Shown here in pieces: positions 8,506-16,536 of a stretch of DNA of 56,834 nt. Both the position numbers and the translations under genes were made by a program. Position 1 is the stretch's first letter. Each line of letters begins with the position of its first letter. Source of the DNA: Falsibacillus pallidus (GTDB lineage: Bacteria; Bacillota; Bacilli; Bacillales; DSM-25281); assembly GCF_003350505.1 (NCBI RefSeq), contig NZ_QQAY01000019.1:1-56834 (forward strand), written 5' to 3'. Below the pieces are notes generated by a model that was given only the letters and a program-made list of their open reading frames with translations, made no database searches and was not told the origin of the DNA.

Positions 8506-9987
8506 TCATTTATGATCTTTCATAATACTCCTAGCTGCATAATAGCCGCTGAGCGCCGAAGATAACGTTCCCGGTCCCGGAAAGACCTGTTCGCCTACAA
8601 TGTACAGCTGCGGCAGTGAAGACCGGACACTTTTCGGTTTGGTGATAGCATTTCGAACGGTCAGCGGATAGCCCCCGACTGCCCTTTTTCCGATATAGCG
8701 CTCATAAGTTAGGGGAGTGCCCGCTTCTGCAAACAGCAGGTTTTCTTTTACCGGGATGACCTTCCCGATCTCCGTGAGAATCTCTTCTGTCACCTGCTCT
8801 TTGATTCGCTTGTACTCATCCTCTGTATATTTCGACCACTTCTCTAAATTCGTATGCAGCGAGACCGTCATCATCACTTCCCCTTCAACCCATTCACCTT
8901 TTCGATCAACAGAATGATTGAAGGTGACATAAACAGGTCCATGGGTGTTTGCCCTAAGAGAGGGAGAATCCAGACTCGGCACGATTTGATAAGCGAAAGG
9001 CCATTTCATTTCCTTTAATGACTCTCTCAACCCTTCTTCAGACAAAATGGCATCGACCCTAAAGGCTCCCCAGGAAAACTCGTCCTCGCTCTCATAGCTC
9101 GTTCCCTCCCCAAAAGAGATTCCTGAATTGTTGATCACAAAATCGAAGGAAGACGTACATTTACGACTTGCCACATTCCATTGTTTCCGGCTTTCTTCAT
9201 ATATGAGACTTTCAAGCGGAGACACTTTCACAATCTCGCCGCCGAGCTCTTTAATGCGATGCGCCAGTGCTTTTGCCAGCTGGCACATCCCCTTTTCGAT
9301 AAAAAAACTGCCTCTTCGATAAATCGTCAGAGCGAGACTGGATGGAAGCAAGGCTGCCTCCCTGACATCCGTCTGTACAGCATCAAGAAGCTGGGCATTC
9401 AACAGTTGACGCAGCGGCTCATACGAGTCAAGATGATATTTCCTCATGAGATCTTCCACTGTATACAGCGAATATCGAGCCAAGCGGACCATCGATCTTG
9501 GATGCAGTACGGCATGAAGAGGCAAGCTTCCCAAGTCATGTCGCTTCCTGACGGGCAAAGAAACCTTGCTTTCTGTCACAGCCAGGACATCATCACTTAT
9601 CCGTTGAAGAGCTTCCCAAAACCTTGCCACATCACCGCTTCTCGAATGAAACGCTTCCTTCAGTTCCTGTGCCCACAACGCCGGACTTTTTACGATCGAA
9701 ACCTTCCATTCCGGCAAAATAACATCCATGGGATGCAGCAGTTCTTCTGCGGGCAGATCGATATCCAGTTCCTTCAATAAGGTCCTCAACAAGCCACTTT
9801 CCTCCAAGCCGAACGCAATCGTTGCGCCTGTCGGAAACTTCCGGCCCTTACGAACATACCACCCCGCTGAACCTCCAACAGTCGCTGCTTTCTCAAGGAC
9901 CGTCACCTTATACCCTTCTTTCGCTAAATAGGCAGCAGCCGTCAAACCACCCACACCCGCACCAACAATACAAACCGACTTAGACAA
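8506..9987 (-). CDS. Desaturase-like FAD-dependent oxidoreductase (retinol saturase/CrtI superfamily)
   Basis: This 493-residue protein starts with the FAD-binding motif IVGAGVGGLTAAAYL and ends with FPGPGTLSSALSGYYAA, the C-terminal flavin motif of the phytoene desaturase/carotenoid isomerase/retinol saturase superfamily. It lacks the CrtN- and CrtP-specific blocks seen in the neighbours at 2350 and 5856. The probable start is a TTG at 9987 after GGAGGCGA; the ATG at 10017 would cover that site. Its location upstream of the crt operon on the same strand suggests a carotenoid or polyene substrate (isomerisation, saturation or oxidation), but no reaction can be assigned. It is separated from crtP by 1.1 kb and is probably transcribed separately. 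Confidence 0.75.
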   Translation of the reverse strand: MSKSVCIVGAGVGGLTAAAYLAKEGYKVTVLEKAATVGGSAGWYVRKGRKFPTGATIAFGLEESGLLRTLLKELDIDLPAEELLHPMDVILPEWKVSIVKSPALWAQELKEAFHSRSGDVARFWEALQRISDDVLAVTESKVSLPVRKRHDLGSLPLHAVLHPRSMVRLARYSLYTVEDLMRKYHLDSYEPLRQLLNAQLLDAVQTDVREAALLPSSLALTIYRRGSFFIEKGMCQLAKALAHRIKELGGEIVKVSPLESLIYEESRKQWNVASRKCTSSFDFVINNSGISFGEGTSYESEDEFSWGAFRVDAILSEEGLRESLKEMKWPFAYQIVPSLDSPSLRANTHGPVYVTFNHSVDRKGEWVEGEVMMTVSLHTNLEKWSKYTEDEYKRIKEQVTEEILTEIGKVIPVKENLLFAEAGTPLTYERYIGKRAVGGYPLTVRNAITKPKSVRSSLPQLYIVGEQVFPGPGTLSSALSGYYAARSIMKDHK

Positions 9988-10096
9988 AGAATCGCCTCCG
10001 CTCCTTGCTTCCCGCAAGCAATGTTCGTTGTAATTGCCATCATTATACCCTTAAGGGAACTGAGATAATAAAAATGGAGGTGTTGCGATGTGCTGT

Positions 10097-10178
10097 GGGA
10101 CATAGGGACAGGTTCCTCGTCCCTCACCCCATTCGCCAACGTAGCTCAACGGGACACCAAACCTGTCCCCGCGTCCCG
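10097..10178. repeat. Dispersed palindromic repeat, family A copy 5
   Basis: GGGACATAGGGACAGGTTCC on the left and GGGACACCAAACCTGTCCCC on the right reproduce the full element with a shorter loop than the copies at 108 and 1097. It lies between the divergent FAD oxidoreductase and PLD-helicase genes. Confidence 0.85.
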
Positions 10179-10232
10179 CTTTATGCTAAACTAATACCAA
10201 ATAAATCCAAAATTGAAAGAGGTGTCGCTCGA

Positions 10233-13200
10233 ATGTTAAAGCAAGGAATTTATGAGGAAATCATCACTCAAAAAATACAAGAAGAATTGTTAAATGCAGA
10301 TGTGCATATTGACATCGGTCGCACTCCTTTAGATGTTGAAGAAGCACGCAAAGTATTGTCGGCTTATATAAGTTCTGTAACTAGAAAAGCTTTAAAACAT
10401 GTGCGAACTCAAGGGAAAGATGATCAAGATGCCCTCCTTAAACAAATTGAAACATGCAATGAAATTATTCAACTGTTAAGTAAAAAACTGGATCAGCAAG
10501 AATTTCACGCTTTAAAAATTGCTGAAGAAGGCGAAGTCTTAACCCATATTTACTCTCGGATCAATTCAGTCCGAAGTTTTCAAAAACAAGAGGTGATTCG
10601 TCCAGTCACTCCAATCTCCGAGAGCTCTTTGTTCACTGGGTCCAGCTATGAACCAAACATGTTAGGTGAGCTAAAAAAAGAGATTCTCTCCTCCGATTCA
10701 ATTGAAATGCTCGTGTCCTTTATTAAATGGAGCGGACTCCGCATTATTCTAGACGAACTAAAAACCTTCACAGAACGCGGTGGAAAACTTAGGATTATCA
10801 CTACCTCATATATGGAAGCAACTGATTTTAAAGCCATTCACGAACTTAGTAAGCTACCAAACACTGAAATTCGCATATCGTATGATGTAGCGCGGACACG
10901 TCTTCATGCAAAGGCTTATTTATTTAAAAGAGATACTGGATTTAGTACTGCTTACATTGGTTCCTCTAATCTATCTAATCCGGCCCTTACATCAGGGTTA
11001 GAATGGAATTTAAAAATCACTGAAAAGGATTCCTTCGATGTATTAAAAAAATGTGAAGCAACGTTTGAAAGTTATTGGAATGATAAAGAATTCAAGGAAT
11101 TCAATCGAGAAAGTGAAGAAGATAACCAAACACTCCGTCTAGCTCTTGAACGAAGTGAAGTGGCAGAAAGCTCTGTACAGTATTTATTTAATATTCATCC
11201 TTATTACTATCAAAAAGAAATTTTAGAGAAACTTCAGGCGGAAAGAGAAGTACATCACCGATACAAAAATCTATTAGTAGCTGCTACTGGGGTAGGAAAA
11301 ACTGTTATTTCTGCTTTTGATTACAAGCAATTCCGAAAAGCAAGCGGTGGACAGGCAAAACTCTTGTTTGTAGCACACAGGGAAGAAATTTTACACCAAA
11401 GCATAAATACCTTTCGCGCTATTTTAAGAGACCCTAATTTCGGAAATATGCTTGTAGGAAACCAACAACCATCTTCCTTAGATCACTTATTTGTTAGTAT
11501 TCAAAGCTTTAACAGCAAGCAGCTTTATGCTCATACGGAAAGTAGATATTATGATTTCATCATTGTAGATGAATTTCATCATGCTGCTGCAGACTCTTAT
11601 CAAAAATTACTCAGTCACTACCAACCTCGCATTCTATTAGGTTTGACAGCAACACCTGAACGGATGGATGGCAAGAGCATTCTGCCATACTTTGATGATC
11701 ATATTGCTGCTGAAATGAGACTAACAGAGGCCATTAATCAAAAACTGTTAAGTCCCTTTCAATATTTTTGTGTTACCGATACAGTCGATCTCTCTAATCT
11801 CAAATGGTCTAGAGGTGGATATGATACAAGACAATTAGAAAATGTATATACGTCTAATAACTTGAGAAGCTCCCAAATTATACAAAGTGTTAACAAGTAT
11901 GTCACAGATATGAAAGACGTTAAGGGAATAGGATTCTGTGTATCGATTGCACATGCTCAATACATGGCTGATTTTTTTAACCGATCGGGTATTCCAGCAA
12001 TTGCTTTACATGGGGATTCAGACAAAGAGGTTCGATTAGATGCCAAGCGTTTACTTATATCAGGAGAGCTTACATTCATCTTTGTAGTCGACTTATATAA
12101 TGAGGGTGTTGATATTCCTGAAATAAATACTGTCCTCTTTTTACGTCCAACCGAAAGTTTAACGGTATTTCTTCAGCAGTTAGGTCGCGGGCTACGCTTA
12201 TCGGAAGAAAAGGAATGCTTAACCGTGCTCGACTTTGTCGGCCAGGCTCACAGGAATTACTCCTATGAAGAAAAGTTACGATCACTTATTGGAAAATCAA
12301 AGCATTCGGTTCAATACTATGTAGAGAATGGCTTTTTCAATCTTCCGAAAGGCTGTTTTATTCAACTGGAAAAACAAGCGAAGGAATATATCCTACGAAA
12401 TATTAAAGCAAGTGCTAATACAAAAGGAAATTTAGTAGCTAAACTCGCTACTTTTGAACAGGATACTGGCCAAACAGTCACGTTAAGAAATTTTTTAGCT
12501 CATTACCACCTCAACGTCTACGAATTTTACGGAGGAAATAAAAATAGAAGCTTCCAAAGGCTATTAGTAGAAGCTGGGATCAAAGAAAACTTTCATGAGG
12601 AAAATGAAAAGTGGATAACAAGTCGACTCCCTAATCTCTTTCATCTGAATTCAAAAAAACTATTATCGTTTCTAATGAATTTTATTGAACAACGAGAAGT
12701 TTCTGGAACAGAAGAAGAACTTATGCTCAACATGTTTTACTACTCTTTTTACCAAGCGCATCCGGAAAAAGAAGGACTCCGTTCGATTCGAGATGGTATA
12801 GAAAGAGTACTCGAAAGTTCAAGATTTACAGAAGAAATTCACCAGATTCTTGATGTGCTTTATCAATCTTTAGAAACAATCGAATTAAAGCCGGACTTTT
12901 CATTCCCTTGCCCACTTCAAGTTCATAGTAAATATTCAACTGCACAAATCATGGCGGGATTTGACTACTTTAATGAAAAACAAAGCCCTGCCTTTCGCGA
13001 AGGGGTAAAATACTTTAAAGAAAAAAACCTAGATATTTTCTTTATCACATTAAACAAATCTGAAAAAGACTTTTCTCCTTCAACACTATATGAGGATTAT
13101 GCAATTAACGAGAAGTTATTTCATTGGGAGACCCAAAGTAAAGTAAGTGAGGATAGTCCAACGGGGCAGCGATATATACATCATCGTCAAAACGATGGAA

Positions 13201-13382
13201 AAATCGCTTTATTTGTCCGGGAATATAAAAAGGAAATTGGCAGCATTCCCTCCCCGTTTGTATTCCTAGGAACCGCCAACTACATTAAACATTCCGGAAA
13301 CAAGCCCATGAGTTTCGTTTGGGAACTGGAAGAAGAAATGCCGTCCTATTTGGTACCTAGAGCTAATAAGAATATTTTGTGA
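10233..13382 (+). CDS. PLD nuclease-superfamily 2 helicase fusion with DUF3427-like C-terminus
   Basis: This 1049-residue protein has an N-terminal alpha-helical region (1-130), a single phospholipase-D-type motif (LHAKAYLF with His225/Lys227, then GSSNLSNPAL), an SF2 helicase core (Walker A ATGVGKT with Lys356; DEFHHA at 446; LTATPERMD; QQLGRGLR near 650) and a C-terminal region with the look of DUF3427. One HKD motif implies dimerisation for nuclease activity, as in other PLD enzymes. The ATG at 10233 follows AGAGGTG; the open frame extends upstream only through a repeat. Such architectures occur in restriction-like and phage-defence loci. No methyltransferase is nearby. Base composition is visibly AT-richer than the carotenoid genes, suggesting transfer. 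Confidence 0.85.
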   Translation: MLKQGIYEEIITQKIQEELLNADVHIDIGRTPLDVEEARKVLSAYISSVTRKALKHVRTQGKDDQDALLKQIETCNEIIQLLSKKLDQQEFHALKIAEEGEVLTHIYSRINSVRSFQKQEVIRPVTPISESSLFTGSSYEPNMLGELKKEILSSDSIEMLVSFIKWSGLRIILDELKTFTERGGKLRIITTSYMEATDFKAIHELSKLPNTEIRISYDVARTRLHAKAYLFKRDTGFSTAYIGSSNLSNPALTSGLEWNLKITEKDSFDVLKKCEATFESYWNDKEFKEFNRESEEDNQTLRLALERSEVAESSVQYLFNIHPYYYQKEILEKLQAEREVHHRYKNLLVAATGVGKTVISAFDYKQFRKASGGQAKLLFVAHREEILHQSINTFRAILRDPNFGNMLVGNQQPSSLDHLFVSIQSFNSKQLYAHTESRYYDFIIVDEFHHAAADSYQKLLSHYQPRILLGLTATPERMDGKSILPYFDDHIAAEMRLTEAINQKLLSPFQYFCVTDTVDLSNLKWSRGGYDTRQLENVYTSNNLRSSQIIQSVNKYVTDMKDVKGIGFCVSIAHAQYMADFFNRSGIPAIALHGDSDKEVRLDAKRLLISGELTFIFVVDLYNEGVDIPEINTVLFLRPTESLTVFLQQLGRGLRLSEEKECLTVLDFVGQAHRNYSYEEKLRSLIGKSKHSVQYYVENGFFNLPKGCFIQLEKQAKEYILRNIKASANTKGNLVAKLATFEQDTGQTVTLRNFLAHYHLNVYEFYGGNKNRSFQRLLVEAGIKENFHEENEKWITSRLPNLFHLNSKKLLSFLMNFIEQREVSGTEEELMLNMFYYSFYQAHPEKEGLRSIRDGIERVLESSRFTEEIHQILDVLYQSLETIELKPDFSFPCPLQVHSKYSTAQIMAGFDYFNEKQSPAFREGVKYFKEKNLDIFFITLNKSEKDFSPSTLYEDYAINEKLFHWETQSKVSEDSPTGQRYIHHRQNDGKIALFVREYKKEIGSIPSPFVFLGTANYIKHSGNKPMSFVWELEEEMPSYLVPRANKNIL

Positions 13383-13387
13383 TGGAG

Positions 13388-13420
13388 AAAGCCGTACCCG
13401 CTCTATGGGTACGGCTTTTT
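13388..13420. terminator. Bidirectional terminator between convergent helicase genes
   Basis: AAAGCCGTACCC and GGGTACGGCTTT form a perfect 12-bp stem with a 7-base loop and T residues on both strands. It lies six bases after the stop of the rightward helicase gene and before the stop of the leftward one. Confidence 0.9.
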
Positions 13421-13454
13421 CCTTTTACATTCTTAAATTATATAAATAAAAAAC

Positions 13455-15884
13455 TTACATTAATGTTTCTTCGTTCGTCACTTTCCTCTGAAAATAAGAA
13501 TGCAACCTATACTCACATATTTCTCTTGTAAACTCATAAACAATCGTCTCAAACCGCTCAGGAACCTCTAACTGCACATCAAATAACCCATTCTCAAAGG
13601 AAATAAGTCCTTTCGAACTGCCGCTCCACTTACTCATTGGCATCTTAGCAATCAAACCCGAAACCTTCTTTTCATCATAATCCCACATTTGCTTATGAGA
13701 CTTACCGGAGAAGTCAATGCGTTTTCTGTATTTTTCACTGGTTAAATAAAAGTGGAAGTATGGAGCAACCTCTGTAGCAGTTATCGGCTTATACCAATCT
13801 GCTGGTCCTCTTTCCAGCATACCCTCTAATAACACCATCTTATAACTTCTACTCATCCCAGTCTTTTCAACTTCTTTGAACCAGTTTTTATACTGTTCAT
13901 ATACCTCTTGCTTTACCTCATCGAATTCCCCATTCTCAAATAGAAAACGATGATACGACTTCCATTCATCATAGTAAGCTTTTGCTCCCATTCTCCCAAG
14001 CAAATGAAGCTCTAAATAACTCGGTCTTCTTCCAAGTTCATATTTAAGCTCAAAATATGCATCCCTAAGAGCATCTTTTCTGGGCTGCTTTTTACGGGCC
14101 ATCTCCGTCAGTAGATCAACCACTCTTGTTTCCAAATACAATGAGCATGACTCTGGAGTAGTTGGAATAATACTAGTTCCCTTCCCTTTTTTCTCTCCAT
14201 GATCAAACAGTGATATCTTAATGTCAGCATTACGATAATTTCCGATTAAGTCGATAATTACACAGTGATTTTTGTTCTCATGTAATCTGAGACCACGTCC
14301 TACTTGCTGGGTGAATACGGTTAACGATTCTGTTGGGCGCACAAAGAGTAGGGTGTCTACAGAAGGAATATCTACACCTTCATTAAATAAATCAACTGTG
14401 AATATAGCATCAAGCTCTCCTTCTTCCAGCATGGTAATGACTTGAGATCTACTAATTCCAGTTGGTTTTGATGTAAGGGCTACCGTTCGATTTCCTCGTT
14501 CGTTAAAAAACCCAGATAAAAACTCAGCTTGATGGATGGAAGAACAGAACACTAACGACTTCGTTTGTTTATGCTTTTCCCAAGCCCCAATAATTTTATT
14601 CGCATAGCTCTTCTTTAATTGTACCGATAGAAGCTCTTGTTCATCATATCTCGTCCCCAGCCATGTAATTTGCGAATAATCCGTATCATCGTATACTCCA
14701 TAATAATTAAACGGAGACAACCATCCATGACCGATTGCATGTAGAAAATCGATACAATAGGCAAGGTTTCCTTCACAGATTCCATAAATATCACGGTTGT
14801 CATTTCGATCTGGAGTAGCCGTTATGCCCAGCAAGAATTGAGGCTGAAAATAATTCAATACTTTTTGATAGGTGTTAGCCGCTGCATGATGAAACTCGTC
14901 AATAATAACAAGGTCAAAGTCATTTGGAGAAAACCGTTTGATATGCTTCTGCATACTAAGTGTAAAGATAGAAGCGAATACGGCATCTGCCGCTCCGTCT
15001 TTTATGGTGCCGTTATAAAGTCCTGTTGTTAAATCAGGTATGACATTCTTAAACGATTTTTCTGCCTGCTTCAAAATTTCTTCACGGTGTGCAACAAAGA
15101 GAATTCTCTTAAATCGTTTCGCAAAGAAAGCAGCCAAATAGGTTTTTCCCAGGCCAGTTGCCATGACTACCAACGCTTTACGGTAGCCTTCCTCTTGTGT
15201 TTTCTCTAATTCTTCCAAAGCTTCTATTTGAGCAAACCGGGGTGCAATTTCCCCATAGGCAGCAGGATTCTCTAATACATAGTTTTCCTGTACCTGCTTT
15301 TCCTCGGTAGGAAGCATCAAATCTACTTCTTCCTTTTCAGTCCATACTTTCCCAATGTTAGTATGCTTCTGATGAAAGCCCCTATAATTCATTTCATATT
15401 CTAAAAGACTTTCAGCATTCAAAGGGGTGGTTTGATCATGATAAAATAAGCTGACAAACTCCTCGGATCCTTCTTCAAAAATCTTCTTATCGTCTTCTAT
15501 AAGAACGTTCCATTCAACCCCCTTCCCCATAGCGGAAGCAGACAAGTTAGAAGACCCAATAAAGAAATGATCGTGTTCAGTTGTTTCAATCAGATATGCC
15601 TTTGGGTGAAAACTGACTCCCTTACTCTTCCACAACCGAACCTCTATTGATGGGTGAATGGACAGTAAACTATTCAGTGCTTCGGGCTGAGTAATATATA
15701 AATAATCACCCGTTAGGATCTTAATATCCGCTCCTTGTTCTGCAGCAAAACGTAAAGAATACTTCAACAATTCGACACCTGATTTCATGGAGAAAGATGT
15801 AATGATATAAATGGTCTTCCCAGATCGGATCTTTTCTTGTAGCTCTAATCCCAACCCGGTAGTGATTAACTGAATAGAACTCAT
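13455..15884 (-). CDS. PLD nuclease-superfamily 2 helicase fusion, second copy
   Basis: This 809-residue protein is a shorter relative of the one at 10233. The PLD motif is at the very N-terminus (FHPKAYLIE with His93/Lys95, then GSSNLSASAMGKG), followed by an SF2 helicase (ATGLGKT with Lys247; DEFHHAAANTYQK at 329; ITATPDRND; QQVGRGLR). The C-terminal 230 residues (with ELGRRPSYLELHLLGRMG) differ from the DUF3427-like tail of the first copy. The ATG at 15884 is four bases after the MazG-like stop codon, so the two are translationally coupled. The pair faces the first helicase gene across a shared terminator. A role in DNA defence or repair is inferred. Confidence 0.85.
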   Translation of the reverse strand: MSSIQLITTGLGLELQEKIRSGKTIYIITSFSMKSGVELLKYSLRFAAEQGADIKILTGDYLYITQPEALNSLLSIHPSIEVRLWKSKGVSFHPKAYLIETTEHDHFFIGSSNLSASAMGKGVEWNVLIEDDKKIFEEGSEEFVSLFYHDQTTPLNAESLLEYEMNYRGFHQKHTNIGKVWTEKEEVDLMLPTEEKQVQENYVLENPAAYGEIAPRFAQIEALEELEKTQEEGYRKALVVMATGLGKTYLAAFFAKRFKRILFVAHREEILKQAEKSFKNVIPDLTTGLYNGTIKDGAADAVFASIFTLSMQKHIKRFSPNDFDLVIIDEFHHAAANTYQKVLNYFQPQFLLGITATPDRNDNRDIYGICEGNLAYCIDFLHAIGHGWLSPFNYYGVYDDTDYSQITWLGTRYDEQELLSVQLKKSYANKIIGAWEKHKQTKSLVFCSSIHQAEFLSGFFNERGNRTVALTSKPTGISRSQVITMLEEGELDAIFTVDLFNEGVDIPSVDTLLFVRPTESLTVFTQQVGRGLRLHENKNHCVIIDLIGNYRNADIKISLFDHGEKKGKGTSIIPTTPESCSLYLETRVVDLLTEMARKKQPRKDALRDAYFELKYELGRRPSYLELHLLGRMGAKAYYDEWKSYHRFLFENGEFDEVKQEVYEQYKNWFKEVEKTGMSRSYKMVLLEGMLERGPADWYKPITATEVAPYFHFYLTSEKYRKRIDFSGKSHKQMWDYDEKKVSGLIAKMPMSKWSGSSKGLISFENGLFDVQLEVPERFETIVYEFTREICEYRLHSYFQRKVTNEETLM

Positions 15885-15888
15885 AAAA

Positions 15889-16212
15889 TCAATCCTCAAC
15901 CTCAATTAAAAAAATCTTCTCATCAAAACCTCCGCGCTTCTCCGCTTTTTCCTTTCGTACCTTCTCCAGATCATCGATGGATGAGCCATGATGGTTAGCC
16001 AAAGCATGAATAATCTCTAAAAGATCCGCCAGCTCTTCCACGGCATCTCCATCCGTTTTAGCTGCGCAATACTCATCCAGCTCCTCATAACTTTTTTCTT
16101 TCAAATATTTTATGTAATCGTGCTCATTCAGAATTTCTGTAGAAAATTCCTTCCCCGTCTTTTCAATGATTTGTGGGATCTTATCTCTGACTAATTTGTT
16201 GTAAGTTGGCAA
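15889..16212 (-). CDS. MazG-like nucleotide pyrophosphohydrolase
   Basis: This 107-residue all-alpha protein opens with NKLVRDKIPQII and carries the metal-binding EELDEY and EELADLLEII segments expected for the MazG/HisE-like NTP pyrophosphohydrolase fold, which hydrolyses nucleoside triphosphates to monophosphates and pyrophosphate. A TTG start is used, preceded by GGAGGT. It is the first gene of a two-gene unit with the PLD-helicase at 13455, separated by four bases. That tight coupling suggests nucleotide hydrolysis works together with the helicase-nuclease, for instance by nucleotide depletion or cleaning up modified nucleotides; this is inference. Confidence 0.82.
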   Translation of the reverse strand: MPTYNKLVRDKIPQIIEKTGKEFSTEILNEHDYIKYLKEKSYEELDEYCAAKTDGDAVEELADLLEIIHALANHHGSSIDDLEKVRKEKAEKRGGFDEKIFLIEVED

Positions 16213-16536
16213 GATATTGACCTCCTAGTATTTGTATTATTATCTACAATTCTATCATTTAATAATGGTTTAGAATTATTATTAATTAATTTCTTGCTAT
16301 AAAAAATCCCTAGAAACAATGCGTCCCTAGGAATCCACTATTACATAATGCAAACCAATTCTCGAATGAGGAAATTACATCCCATTCGCCGCTCCCTTCA
16401 ATCCGTTTGATCCCTCTAATCTCCTTTATTCAGACAATCAACGTCCTTGAGGGTAGCTAGTGCAAAATTCACTATTCATTTCACCTCTTCTTCTCTATGA
16501 TTCTTTCCATCGGGAACTGGTAACAGAAACAGGACC
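16213..16536 (-). other. Intergenic stretch with a probable terminator
   Basis: No gene is visible. On the minus strand CCTAG and CTAGG flank a 12-base loop at 16301-16334 and are followed by GATTTTTT, forming a plausible terminator for the NERD-helicase gene about 200 bases upstream. The end nearest 16212 is AT-rich and must hold the promoter of the MazG-like gene. Confidence 0.5.

Noticed and set aside
10005-10232. N-terminal extension of the PLD-helicase to an ATG at 10005
   Set aside because: The extension would translate the family A repeat, and a good ribosome-binding site lies before the ATG at 10233.
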